From: Polychytrium aggregatum
Lineage: Eukaryota > Chytridiomycota > Chytridiomycetes > Polychytriales
Length of the DNA stretch: 64,000 nt
Assembly (NCBI RefSeq): GCF_025602895.1
Contig: NW_026516317.1
Coordinates: 1 to 64,000 of the forward strand
Direction of reading: 5' to 3'
Positions within the stretch are counted from its first letter, which is position 1. Every line of letters starts with the position of its first letter. Of the stretch, positions 10,122-21,742 are shown in pieces. Made by a program: the position numbers and the translations under genes. The notes below the pieces were generated by a model. That model saw only the letters and a program-made list of their open reading frames with translations, was not told where the DNA came from and did no database searches.

Positions 10122-11904
10122 CTAGAAGAACCCTGCCTCGGGCTGCGGAATCACTTTGGCAACTCCGAAAGCAGCGCCTGAGGCCAGGGCGCCGATGAAT
10201 GCCGTTTGAAGGGCGCTCACAAGTGGTTTGGCTGTTCCAAGGATCCGGGCCTTGGCGTATCCAAAGACGAGCAGAACAAAGATGGTAAAGGCCACCGACA
10301 CCAGCAGAGCCGTCTGAGAGTCGGCAATCAAGATGTACGGAATCAGAGGAACCAGGCCGCCGATCTGTTGGGGAGTGCGAGAGTTCATTTGAGCATCGCG
10401 ATGATTTGTTGAGGATGTACCGGCGGTGCATTTGGGCAGGTTGTGTCCAATGATGGTGTCCGCAACCGAGAGTGAATGGCATCGGCAATGGAGTAAGAGG
10501 ACGTGCGGGCGCCGATCAGAAATATGGCTCGTCGTCGACACGATGCTGATGAGACACTGACAAGCGAGGCTCCTATCCCGCAGCCGGAGACCCGGCCAGC
10601 ACAACCACAGTGCAGTCACAGTGTGGTCACAGTGTAGTCACAGCACAGTCACAGCACAGACGCAAACCGATCGTGACACTTACAAAGTAGGACGATCCAA
10701 TGGTCAGGGCCGAAATCTACTCGGGATCAAAAGTCGGGAATGACGGCAATCGTGGTTAGAGTGCCATCAGCGGCTCGAGTGGTGGTGGGGCCCCGCCCGA
10801 GCCGCACCCGTGGTCAATAGTTAACAGATCACTTGGTGCTTGGCCAAAACCAGGACCCCGGACGAGAGCGCCATACTCACCCAGGTTCGGCTGGGGTCAG
10901 GCTTCTCCAGGCAGAGCTCAAACTTCATCATAAAGTCGACCCATTTTTCGGGGTCGGCCTTGAGGCCATCCAGCAGGGGCTGCAGGGCTTCCTTACTCAG
11001 GCCGTAGGGCTCAAAGATCTCAACGATCTCAGCCTCCTCGTGATCGGGGAGCTCCTTGACTTCAAACTGCTCGCGTTTGCGCTCGGCGTCGTAGTGCTCA
11101 ATCTCGGACCGGCCAGCGAGCCATCCACCAAGGCCCATGGAAATGGCGCCGGCAACGATTTCTGGCAGTGTCAGCCATAAGCCCGACGGCAGAGAGCGGC
11201 GTGGGAGAAGCGGACGTCAGCACAACCGTGGGCGGGCGCGAGAAATGGCGCAGTGTGCGCATGTCCAACAGAGCCCGGACCAGAGGGCAAATGTACGCCA
11301 GGCGAGGACGACGATGGAATGGAAAGGGAGCATACCCGCCATGCCTGCCAGGACGACGAGCCGGGAGTTTCCGAGGGCGGCCAGGCCGGCAGCCAGGGCA
11401 AAGGGGACCGTCAGGCCATCCGAGAGTCTGAGAGAGCACGATCAGGTCGATCGAAGCGAGAGAGCGGATGAGAAACCCAGCGAGCCACACGAGGGCCGCA
11501 AGTTGCAGCAGGGACACATCCAGGAAGCGATCGTCTGGGCCGAGCAAGCCAGCAGTTGGCAGGACATGGAAACCAAATGGGCCGATCCATCCCAGCTCCG
11601 ACGATCCGAGACGATCCGAGACGATCCGAGGCAGCCTGAAACGGTCTGAGATGATCGCCTCCGCAGGCAGCGCAGATCAGCACGCAACGGACTCGTACCC
11701 GACAATGATATCTCGAAGGACCTCAGCACCCTCAAAGTGGGGCTCGATGTGGCTATCGAAGCTGGAGACGCTGGGGGCTTTGCTGCCGGTGATGGTCTGG
11801 CTTTCTTCTTGGATCTGGACGGCGACATTGGCGGAACCGTAGTCTTGGGTGACCGAGGGAGGTGCGCTTGATCCTGACGCCTTGAGGAGGGGCTGGGAGC
11901 TCAT
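10122..11904 (-). CDS. CCC1: CCC1/VIT1-family vacuolar iron/manganese transporter
   Basis: Five exons: 11904-11699, 11427-11336, 11161-10881, 10716-10684, 10364-10122; 284 residues. The family moves cytosolic Fe2+ (and Mn2+) into the vacuole in exchange for protons. The joins restore the family hallmark: EVLRDIIVGLSDGLTVPFAL (TM1 with the conserved Asp), EIVAGAISMGLGGWLAGRSE (TM2 with Glu and Met), the charged metal-binding domain between TM2 and TM3 (HYDAERKREQFEVKELPDHE), then three more spans ending near residue 275. Exon 4 is a 33-nt micro-exon encoding ISALTIGSSYF; leaving it out would delete half of TM3. The 68-residue N-terminus is Ser/Gln-rich. Length matches fungal CCC1 proteins. Confidence 0.93.
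11601..11630. repeat. Three exact copies of a 10-bp unit in an intron
   Basis: ACGATCCGAG is repeated three times inside intron 1 (11428-11698) of the iron transporter gene, 70 bases from its donor. Confidence 0.9.
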
Positions 11905-12336
11905 TTGCGGCTGGATATCTGGGGAGGGGGAAAGTAGATGGGCGAGATGGCGGGAGAAGATCGATCGACAGAGTATCTGCCAGCGAGCGGGAAGTCAGGC
12001 CTTTTGATGATCGAGAAAAAAAGGGGGGGGGGCCATGAGTGGTTCGTCGGCGATTGGCCACGAGGCCGAAAGGACGGTCGTTGCCCTCGCGCGGGTGGAC
12101 TGACAAATGGCTCCGACAAGGCAGTGGGGAAAGCGATTTCGGAGATTGCGAATGCTGCGGGGCAGGACATTGGCTGCCGAGGCCGAAGAGGCGAAGCGGT
12201 GGCAGTCTGGGGAGGGAAACGATCGGCGTTGCAGGGATCGCACGCAGGCAATAACGAGTGCAGGGTACCGTGGACGATCGTCGATGGCGAACAGCGGTGA
12301 ACGGCGATGTGATAGTGATGATAGCGATGATGTGGT

Positions 12337-12408
12337 GCTATGCTTGATGCTATGCTTGATGCTATGCTTGATGCTATGCTTGATGCTATGCTTGATGCTA
12401 TGCTTGAT
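12337..12408. repeat. Six exact copies of a 12-bp unit
   Basis: GCTATGCTTGAT is repeated six times without change, followed by a partial copy. It lies about 430 bases upstream of the CCC1 ATG and abuts the left end of a dispersed element. All frames are open on both strands because the unit is a multiple of three, which creates false open frames. Confidence 0.95.
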
Positions 12409-12423
12409 GCTACAGCGAACCCA

Positions 12424-12656
12424 CAACGAAATGGCACACTCGTTTGAGCCAGGACAGTTGTTGTTTTCTGGAACCTGAGTACACCCACCTACGCATTGCC
12501 ATCATGACCAAGTGTATTCAAGACCATGCTTCCCAAACCAACGAAACAGAGATTGCCAACCAGGACGGAAACAGTCGCATGGCTTGCTCACTGGAGCCTA
12601 CAGATCAGCAGACTTGTCTCGTCGATGCCAGAAAGTGACTGTCCCGTTTCTTGGTG
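12424..12656 (+). mobile_element. Dispersed inverted-end element, copy A
   Basis: About 233 bp. The left end (GAAATGGCACACTC) and the reverse complement of the right end (GAAACGGGACAGTCAC) are near-identical. Internal segments GTGTATTCAAGACCATGC and GCCTACAGATCAGCAGAC recur in copies D and F. There is no coding capacity. It looks like a non-autonomous TIR (MITE-like) element; no flanking duplication could be defined. Confidence 0.6.
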
Positions 12657-13047
12657 GACCGAATGTATCACCAGCCCACAATCGCTGCAATGGTAACCTT
12701 GGCCACCCCCGGGTCCTGCTTGATGTGGCACTCGATGTAGTAGGTTGGAGCCAGTTGGTTTTGATGCAGAACTCGATGGAACGGCTGTTGTATCTGAGCC
12801 TGGAAGACGAGACTGCCGCGGTCGATTGCAAGATCGATTCATGTTTGATGACTGTGGCAGTGCCTGTGGCAGTACAAGAGCAACAACGAGTCCAGCCATC
12901 AAGCCATCGGATCGAGCCAGGATTGTGTGTGTGGCTTGGACTTGCTCCGCCTCCAATTGCCAGGGGTTTGGCTTGCTTCGCCACGACCTGCCTCTCTCCT
13001 GTCCACTTCCATCATCGCCCTGTTTCCTCCCTCCTGTCTCCGTCAAC

Positions 13048-14625
13048 ATGGCTAGCATGAACGAGCCCGCTTCAACCACAGTATCATCTGCCACTCAGCA
13101 AACGCAAGCAGAAGCCAGAACAGCTTCGTCGATGCCCGATATCGCCCAGCTCTCACTCGATTACGACCCTGACATCGTCACCATCATCTGCTGCAACGAC
13201 GGTTTCCAACACGCCCTCGATTTGAACACCATTAAAACCCTGCTGCGAGTGTGCAGCAGAGTCCGACCCCTCCTGAGCTCCAAGGTATCTCGCTTCCACG
13301 GCTGGTGCCAGAATGCAGGACTGTACAATCCAGACGGACAACTGAGGATCGGCCTCACACCAAGCGACCAGATTGCCATCTCGCTTCATTGTGATGATCA
13401 AGACACAGCCAACAGATCCTGGCTCGCTGCTCAGGCAGACCGGGGAAACGCTGCTGCATCGTACTTCCTGGCACGGATCCTCCAAGTCGATCTCGACAAG
13501 CAGCAGTCTGCGGATGAATCTGACCGGGTGACCACCCATAATCAAACCTTTCGCCATCTGCAAAGGGCTGCCAACGCAAACCACACGATCGCACAGTTCC
13601 ACCTGGCTAGATGCTATCACGATGGCACTGGAGTCGATCGAAACCATACCAAGGCCGTCGAACTGTATCGCACTCTTGCAGATCGGGGAATCCCTCAGAC
13701 TCAAATCTCTCTCGGTCGCTGTTACGAGAATGGCGAAGGAGTCGATCAAGATTACGATGCCGCCATCGAGTGGTATTCCAAGGCTGCAGACCAGGGTAGT
13801 GAAGACGGTCGACTGCATATCGTATTCCTCAGAGCCTGGTTCTCGTTCATCGGCCGTGGTGTCGATAAGAACGACGTCGATGCCTTCAATCGCTGGCAGG
13901 AAGTCAGCACCCTGTCCACCGACCCAGTCCTCAAACCCATCGCCACTCACATGGTGGGATGGATGTACTATCTCGGCCGGGGCACCGTGCGAGACAAACA
14001 GCAAGGTGCCAAGATTATCCGAGAGAACGAATCGGATGAGTTCAAGCTCGCAGAGGCTGAATGTCTGGCAGTGCGATGGAATATCATCGAGTCCTCATCT
14101 GCAGCCTGGAAGTTCTTCGAACTGTGCCAGCTGGGATCGGACCGAGACTGGCTATGTAGACACTTGATGGCCGTGTGTGTGTTCCTTGAATTCGGATACA
14201 TCAAGGACAAGAAGGAGGCAGCCGGCATCTTTGAGCAGCTCGCCAACGAGGGCCACAGTGACAGCCAGCTATGGATCGGAGTGTGCTACTGCTATGGCCA
14301 AGGAGTATCGAAGGACAAGGAGAAGGCATTCGAGTGGCTCAGCAAATCCGCCGATCAAGACAATTCGTACGGGCAGTGGATGGTCGGCATGTGCTACTGC
14401 TGGGGATACGGCGTCGACAAGGACCACTCCAAGGAAGTCGAGTGGTATCGCAAATCGGCCGAGCAAGGGAATCGATACGGGCAAAACGCTCTCGGCTACT
14501 GTTACCACGGTGGCAGAGGTGTCCCCGAGGACATCGACACCGCCGTCTTCTGGTATCGCAAGTCCGCCGACCAGGGTTACGAAGGTGCCATCGACAAACT
14601 CAAGGAACTCGGCAAGTGGCCTTGA
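13048..14625 (+). CDS. Sel1-repeat (SLR/TPR-like) protein
   Basis: Single exon, 525 residues. From about residue 125 to the end the protein is a run of Sel1-like helical repeats of about 36 residues, each with the pattern A...LG.CY..G.GV..D...A..WY.KAA.QG; clear examples are ARCYHDGTGVDRNHTKAVEL, GRCYENGEGVDQDYDAAIEW and the last four repeats before the stop. Residues 1-125 are different: a Ser/Thr-rich start and a helical segment with Cys residues (IVTIICCNDGF, LLRVCSRVRPLLSS). Sel1 repeats bind partner proteins, for example in ER quality control or signalling. No signal peptide is seen, so a cytosolic adaptor is likelier. ATG 13048 is chosen because the sequence upstream is pyrimidine-rich leader. 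Confidence 0.9.
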   Translation: MASMNEPASTTVSSATQQTQAEARTASSMPDIAQLSLDYDPDIVTIICCNDGFQHALDLNTIKTLLRVCSRVRPLLSSKVSRFHGWCQNAGLYNPDGQLRIGLTPSDQIAISLHCDDQDTANRSWLAAQADRGNAAASYFLARILQVDLDKQQSADESDRVTTHNQTFRHLQRAANANHTIAQFHLARCYHDGTGVDRNHTKAVELYRTLADRGIPQTQISLGRCYENGEGVDQDYDAAIEWYSKAADQGSEDGRLHIVFLRAWFSFIGRGVDKNDVDAFNRWQEVSTLSTDPVLKPIATHMVGWMYYLGRGTVRDKQQGAKIIRENESDEFKLAEAECLAVRWNIIESSSAAWKFFELCQLGSDRDWLCRHLMAVCVFLEFGYIKDKKEAAGIFEQLANEGHSDSQLWIGVCYCYGQGVSKDKEKAFEWLSKSADQDNSYGQWMVGMCYCWGYGVDKDHSKEVEWYRKSAEQGNRYGQNALGYCYHGGRGVPEDIDTAVFWYRKSADQGYEGAIDKLKELGKWP

Positions 14626-15499
14626 TCCACTGAGTACCACTCCCAAACCATCACATTCCGATACTGAACATGCAAACAGAGCAACCAAGCCGCTCACTCC
14701 CATCCCAGGCACCACGATACCAATGAGTGGACTTGCAAAGTGGTTTCCATTGAGTGGCAATGACCGAGCGATGTTGTATTTGACATTCAATACATCCATT
14801 ACTCACACTAAACACATTGTGCTGTCTCATATCCATTGCACATATTGATCGACCGAGAGAAACACCCAATGACTCGAAAACGACAACTCTATCATTACAA
14901 TCGATACTCGTTCTGCACCCATAGATGGTGGAAAAAGTCAGCACGACCCAGACCATCCTCCCTCGATCCGACACCAGGCAGCTTTCTGGTCCACCCTCGA
15001 TCTGACCCAGAGAGCGACTGGAGGCCTCACTCGGAGGCGTGTAGCTTGGCTGGACGCAGGCCATCACATACCGCAGTGACATGTGGGAGTAATGGGTATA
15101 GTGTTAACGGGTGATGGTGATACGATGTGATGATTAACATGGCTCGCCTTGGACACACCGCGATCCACCAACGCAGACCAACGATCAGTCCAGAGCATCA
15201 CATCCGCGAGGACAAGAGCGATCGGTGGTGGCCTGATCCGCCCCACCCCAATGGCAATAGGACGCCCTCACTCCCCACATATGTCCCTGTGCGTCGACCT
15301 CTGCGCTCGCCCGCTTGGCCCGACTGGCGGTTCTTCCTCTGTCCAGATCTCGGCCTGGCTTGCTGGATCGCCCCCCTCCTCCAGCGCTCTTGTCCGGACT
15401 CTGACCTACTGTATCATCCAGCCCGCATCCACGTCTCCATCCACATCTACCTCCGCATCTACATCTACATCCGCGCCAACCGACTCGCTGCCTGTCGCT
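14626..15499. other. Intergenic, upstream of WDR48
   Basis: This holds the 3' flank of the Sel1 gene and the promoter of WDR48. The last 90 bases before 15500 are a pyrimidine-rich CATCTACATC repeat that is also open in the WDR48 frame. No other gene is seen. Confidence 0.55.
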
Positions 15500-18400
15500 A
15501 TGGTCAAGAGTCTCCAGTCCCGGGTCTCGTATTCCATTCCTGGTCCAGGCCCGCTCAACGCCCACTCTCGAGGCATCAATGCCCTGGCCCTCGATCTTAC
15601 CACCCCCGTCTCGCCGACATTCTCCAACCCTGCCTCTGGCATCCTATACACTGCTGGTCGCGATGGTCTCATCCATGCCTGGGATCTAAACATAGACTTC
15701 AAGGCCTCCGAGGCCAATCTGCGCGAGCGTGAGCGGGCCATGCAGCAGAGGAGCATGCGCACCTCCATCTCCACCTCCAAGAGCAATCTGAACCATCGCG
15801 CCTCAGTATCATCAAAGCGGTCGTCGGTCCTCCAGCCCCGGCATCTCCACGACAATGTCGACCACACCCTCTTCTACTCGCCCGAACTGATGCCCGAGAA
15901 CGCCGATCGAATCGACGATGCTTCCGTCCCGCCCCTCGACATCTCCGGCATTGCCAGCGAGGCCGGCTTCCATCTTCACCCATCATCGCACAGGGCCCAG
16001 CCGCTGGCCATCAACACCTCGCCCGCGGCCCGTTTGAACCACGGTAGCCTATACGACTCGCCCCAGACTGGGCTCGAGAAACGTACGGCCTCGGGCTCCT
16101 ACGACGACCAATGGAGCTTTCGCACTCACGGCGGCCTGCTCCGCAAAACCCGCAGCGTCACCTTCACCGACCCCTCGCTCCCTATGGCAAGAACCATGTC
16201 CAAGAGCGGCTCCTCTGCGGCTGTCGAGAAGATGGCTCTGTCGCCAAAGTTCGAGATGGTACCGTCACGGATTTGACACAGCTGCTTCCCTATGGTTTTT
16301 GGATCGGGTCTGTTGGGGCGCTGCCCTCGCCCATGATTCCCTGGACTAACAAGTCATTTAACAACTACTCCCATCAGTACGTCCCTCCGGCAGCAACCCA
16401 TCGACAGGTGTTTCAGCATCACAGCGACTGGGTCAACGACATTGTGCTCTGCAATGATAATCAGCAGCGTAAGCCCCCTCGCAACAGATCGATGTCGACA
16501 CGATGCCCGCTCTCGACGGCATTCCAACTACCTCACTCTTGGGTCAACATCTACGCACCATGAGACGTAACGACTCATCACTTTGGCTTTGTTGTCTATT
16601 CCTTCTATGTCCCTTCCCTCTATGCTCCCTCGCTCGGTGTCACCTCTTGCCGTATCCACAGTAATCTCGGCCTCGAACGACCGTCTGATCTATCTTCGAT
16701 CGTGCCACTCAAGCGGCGATTCCGTTCGGATTGGATTTCATGCCGACGCCGTCAAGCGGCTGGCTTACCCACGCGAGCGGAATTGGATCGTCTCGGGCGG
16801 ACTCGACCACTGTGTTGTTCTTTGGGATCTGAACGAGGCTCGTGGAGCCATCAACAGCATAGCTGTGAACACTTTCCGCCGTGAGTACTGCCACGACCCG
16901 CTCCAGAGCATCGGTCGGCCCCTCCGTTCGGATTGTCGCTGGCTCGCTGCCGATTCTTGCCTTCATCGGCGTTGGCCTGGAGCTGCAACTCAGACGGTCT
17001 CTGCTTGCTTGATCAGACATCTCCAAGGAGACGAATCCCCAGTCCTCGGTCTATGCCTTGGCAACGAATCCCTCTGGCAATGTTATTGTCTCGGGGGCGC
17101 CTGACAAGGTGGGCACCTGGATCTGCACCTGGTGGACTGTTCTGTCTCGACTGCTGTAATTTTGCGTTTGCACTGACTCGGCCTGGACACCTCAACCAGA
17201 TTGTCCGAGTATGGGATCCTCGAACCAATGGAAATAATCCGCTTGCCCTGCCTGGACACACGGACAACATCAGAGACATTCTTGTGAGCGACGACGGCCG
17301 ATGGGTAAGTCCAGGCTCTCGATTGCGCCGTCATCCACCGCTCTTGAATGTGTGCCTCTCTCTTGAACATGTGTCTGCCTCTGACCCCACCACTCCTGGC
17401 GTCCATCCAGGTCCTCTCGGCCTCGAGCGATACAACGATCAAGCTGTGGTCGCTCGCTGCCCCCCACCGCTGTGTTGTCACGTATACCCACCACACCGAA
17501 TCGGTCTGGGCCCTCGCCTCGAATCATCCCAACCTCGAGACGTTCTGGGCAGGAAGTCGCGATGGATTGGTGACCAAATTCAACAGGCGCCGACTCGGCG
17601 CTGGCGGCCCGGAAGAGGAGCTGGTGGATTGCGTGGCTGTATGCAAGGAGAATGGACCAGTGTCCAAGGTACCTTGTCTATAGCCTGGCACTGGCTCAAC
17701 TTGCGGCGACGTCTGTTGTCTGGCTCGTGGTTGGATCGCAAATCACCGTCGACATGAACCCAGCAGCTGTCTGGAGACTGTGTTTTTGCGAGCCCCCTCC
17801 CTTGGTCTGCGATCGTGCCACAGTCTAACTCGCCGTTGTGGTGACTCGACTGTCCCGGATATTTCTCTCCCAGATCGCCGCCATCGACGATATGTATCTA
17901 TGGACGGCAACCCCACAGTCGTCAGTCAATCGATGGGTGAGTTGTGCAGTGTATGCAGCCGACGCAATGGAGGATTTGGTTGCTGTAAGGCAGGGCTCTG
18001 GTATACACCTCCAATGCCTCGGTTCACAATGCGGGCCGTATCCCTTGCGACCTTGTATTCCCCGTTCTGATGGCGAACCTTCTTTCTCGATCCGAAGCGG
18101 GATATACCACTGCATGTGGCCACTGTCGAGGTTTCGTCGCCGACCACCCACGAAGACCATCCCGAGGTGATCATCATCCCTCCGTCAAGCATCATCCACC
18201 AGCATCCCGTCATCTTCAACGATGCCGCCAGCTGGGATACGCGCCTTCGCTCTGCTTACAGCACCGATGATGGCGCGAGCTTCCGAACAGGGCTGGCAGG
18301 TACCTTTGCTCCCTCCGGCATGGTCGGACTTGACGAAAACGACAGTGCCGAGAGCCTCATCGAGCCTGTTTGGAGAATGCCAGACTCGACCATCCAGGGT

Positions 18401-21305
18401 ATGAAGCATATCAGCTCACGCACCGCCAAGCCTGGCCACTGGAATGGCTCTCGGTCCGTCCTGTACTTATATGGCGTCCGCCTGAATGCACGACACAGGA
18501 AAGCCGTACTTTACAGATGCCGTTCTCTTGAATAGCCGTCGCCATGCCGTAACCAAGAACTCGGCTGGAGACGTGTGTCTTTGGGACATCTTGACCTGCC
18601 AGATGATCAAGCAGCTCGGTCAAATGGATTTGAAAGAAGCCATCGAGCGCGAAAATACCATCGAGTGGATCCCGAGCTGGTGCGCAGTTGATATAAAGAA
18701 CGATGTGAGTATTCAGAACAGCCCAGTTGGATAGGCTGGCGACGCGGCGCTCAGCCCAGCACGCTGGCTGCCGTAGGATGGACGGCGTGCTGTTGACACG
18801 GGTGCGAAAGCCGTCATCGTTAACGCTCTTGGTCTTCTCATGCCTCGGACCTCGTGCGGATAGTGTCTCACCGTCCACCTAGACGAGTCACGGTGCTTTG
18901 ACGCTGAGCTCTACGATGACCAAGTAGATATCCCCAGCGTGCCTGGCGATGAAGATCATCGAGGTAAAATGGACCCCCATGATTTGGCCGAAGCTGCCTC
19001 GATCGCAACGCTCCTGTTGTTGAGCCGCTACTGCTCCACTGACACTTTGCGCATATCTTGCCGCGGCTGCTGTGGTCTCTCTCGCCCACCGGCATTGCTC
19101 TGATATGCCACTTTCGCTCCACTACGCTGACATGTCAACGCCTACGGTATCCCTTTGAACTTTGACTCTAGTGAACCTGGGCAAGTGGATCCTGACGAAT
19201 CTGTTCCTGTCGTATGTCAAAGAGCACCACCGTCCGCATCCTGCGATCCCCACGCCTCTGGCCCAGCCCTTGCAGCCGACAGGAGGACTGGCACCCTCGC
19301 CTCAGACCGGTGCTGCCTGCAATACAGCATCCGTATCTCCGCCGCCATCCACCAAACTGCTCGCACCAGCTACCCCGTCCACCCGAGTCTCGACCGACAG
19401 CAACGCCTCGGATCTGTCGAGCGGCGGTGAAGAGCCAGTCCGACAGCCCAAGCGAACTCCGCTCACGCTCAATGTGTCGACCCAACCTCTCAACCCTGAC
19501 GGCGACAAAGCCAGTATCAGCAATCCAACCACCCCGACTGGCGCTCGCCCAGGCAAGAACAAACTCAGCGACACATCTGGCAATGTCTCGGACGCCTCTG
19601 ACTCGAGCGTGTCGACCACGGACAAGCTGAAGCGCAAAGTCAGCAACCTTGCACAGAGTCTGACGCGCAAGGCGACTTCTTCGTCGGCATCGAGCTTGGA
19701 CGAGGTCGGCGACTCAGGCGAAGAGTCTAGCTTCTCGCAAAAGATCAAATTCCGGATCCGCAGCCGCACGGCGTCAAGTGGACGAGTCAAGAAGGGATCT
19801 GGGCTCGCCACCCAGAAGGAAGCCGGGCCAGCGCACCTGGGCTTGACTAAGGAGAGCTCGCAGTCCACCGACACCCGCTCCACACCAAAGCCACTGGAGG
19901 AGAAGCTACCGTCCCCTGTTCCTGAGGAGAGCTCTCCAACATCAAAGACCACACCCCAGACTGACCCACCGCCTTCGAGCCAGACACAATCACAGCCGCC
20001 AGCGGGTGGCCCTTCCCAAACCACGGATGCATCTGATGCTGGCTCGCGGAGGCGGTCCGAGGACGAACCAAAGTCGCAGGCGCAACCATCGGCGCAGGCG
20101 CAGTTCCAGCACGATCGAGCCCTGCGTAGAAGCATCGATAGCAACATTCCCAGCGCTCGCAGCACCCCTCGAAGCACTTCCTTGACTGAGCCCGTTCGCA
20201 GCTCGTCAAGAGGCCGCGTACCCTCCATTACCCATGAGCAGGTTGGATTGCCTCCCCCCGACAATGTTGAGAGCAGATCACAGGGCTGTGTACGAACACA
20301 GTGGGTCCGTCTCGTTGCTGCGGGGCACCGCTCGAATACTCACTGATATGAATCCTCCTCCTTTCACTATGATCGCCTCTTTCCGAGTGCATTTTGCAGG
20401 TGGCCGACCACATCGACCACCGAGAAACACCGATTCTCTCGCTTCCGCCCAGCATCCAGATCCTCGTGAGTGTGGAGGAGTCGCCTGACTCGTGTGGGTT
20501 CCTGGACGTCCTGCGCGGCAATACCTCGAATGGCGACTGGTGCAGCCGCATTGGACCGTCGCAGATGCTTCCCCAGTGGATCCACGATGCAGTCACACAG
20601 GTACGTCGCCAAGCGGAGCAGGAGCGATTTCAGTCGGCACCCGCAGAGGTGGCAAGTACTGCAAATGAGCTCGTGCGCGAACGAAGCGACCTGACGACCG
20701 TCGATTCCAATCCCAATTTAGACCAAGCCCATTCAGAGAGAAGTCGTCAAGCTGCCATTCTCGCTGCTCCCCCAGATGGGCTCGGGTCTGCAGGAGCTGC
20801 CAAGCGGGTAAGATGCCGTCGCTGTTGGCTTTGGTCCACCGCCCCGGGAATGTTGGCCCGACCCTGACTGTCCGTCTCGGGCCATCTCTCCCCCAGCAAC
20901 TCACGCCTGAGCGCCAACCGCTTGTTGAGAGTCAAGAAGCTGCTGGCATATATTGGCGAGAAACTGCAATTTGATGCCCAGTCCATGAACAACATTCAAG
21001 ATGTGCTTGAGGTGGTGTGCAACGACAAGGTAACGTCGATGTGGATGGGCAGCGACTGCGTATGCACGTAGCCGGGGTGGGAAGGAGGCGCTCTCTGCCA
21101 AGCACAATCGAGCCAGAGATGTGTTCTGACAAATGGATGAATGAATGAATGAATGAATGAATGAATGGATCCTTGCCAGCTCGTCGATCCCCGGATGACG
21201 GTCGCAACAGTCAAGCATTTTATCTGGAAATCATCAAACGACGTTGTCTTTTTGTATCGTCGCAAGAGCGCAGGGCCCGCGGCGACAAGCCCGATAAAGA
21301 CATGA
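15500..21305 (+). CDS. WDR48: WDR48/UAF1 homologue, WD40 activator of deubiquitinases
   Basis: Fifteen exons: 15500-16258, 16378-16468, 16662-16880, 17017-17108, 17200-17304, 17411-17668, 17874-17936, 18098-18398, 18499-18704, 18864-18963, 19172-20289, 20400-20600, 20722-20807, 20897-21029, 21180-21305; 1285 residues. WDR48 (Bun107 in fission yeast) binds and activates USP1/USP12/USP46-type deubiquitinases. WD blades show the family signatures [60 protein letters not shown] and [15 protein letters not shown]. The C-terminus has the SUMO-like domain, ending in [20 protein letters not shown]. Oddities are an insert of about 180 residues after the first blade strand and a Ser/Thr/Pro linker of about 370 residues (exon 11). 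The human protein is about 680 residues. The exon 11 donor (GTACGA) is the least certain junction. Confidence 0.9.
21136..21168. repeat. (GAAT)n microsatellite in an intron
   Basis: About eight copies of a four-base unit lie in intron 14 of WDR48, ending 11 bases before the acceptor AG. Confidence 0.9.
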
Positions 21306-21742
21306 TGCCCATCCCGAACACGGTATTCCAATTGCCCATGAGGGCCCATGAAGACCCATGGCAGCGCCACCGCCGACGATCGATCGAGTGGCTGAGACGT
21401 GTCATTTGGTCCAGAACGGAGAGCAAGGGTTTATGATATTCGTATGAGGAGAGATGACAAAAGCACCCAACTGTCAAGAGCAGCAGAGGCAGACGCTCGC
21501 CCCATGGCTTCGAGCTGGTATAGAGAATGGAGGGAGTGGCTTTGATGGTGAGGACGAGCAGGTGAGGCCTGGGATCGAGGACTATGCAGTGCCATCAGAA
21601 AGCCCCGCTACCAAACCTGTCTCGACATGGAATGGGAAGAAAGGGGGGAGGGGAAGCACGCAGCGCCGGGTCGGTTTGAGTGCTGGGCGAGCAAGGCTGT
21701 ACGGGCTGGTGGATCCGACAAAGTGCCACCGCCCATCCGAGA
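21306..21742. other. Short intergenic region between convergent genes
   Basis: About 440 bases between the stop codons of WDR48 (+) and the next gene (-). Both 3' flanks must lie here; I see no gene or repeat. Confidence 0.6.

Larger units (their letters stand above)
11905..13047. other. Divergent intergenic region of CCC1 and the Sel1 gene
   Basis: This 1.14 kb must hold the promoters of two divergent genes. It contains a T/C-rich stretch before 13048 (leader CTCCCTCCTGTCTCCGTCAAC), an A7-G9 run near 12018, a six-copy 12-bp tandem repeat and one complete copy of the dispersed inverted-end element. An open frame continues upstream of 13048 in the same phase but has no protein-like features. 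Confidence 0.6.

Noticed and set aside
12337-12408. CRISPR-like array
   Set aside because: The repeats are directly adjacent 12-mers without spacers, in an intron-rich eukaryotic genome.
12745-13047. In-frame N-terminal extension of the Sel1 protein
   Set aside because: The segment is Cys/Arg/Pro-rich with pyrimidine-rich leader character near its end; the ATG at 13048 fits better.
15149-15499. In-frame N-terminal extension of WDR48
   Set aside because: It is a Ser/Thr repeat from CATCTACATC sequence; WDR48 proteins start shortly before the first blade, matching ATG 15500.
19302-20264. 320-codon minus-strand frame opposite WDR48 exon 11
   Set aside because: A shadow of the Ser/Thr/Pro-rich linker codons; no independent features.
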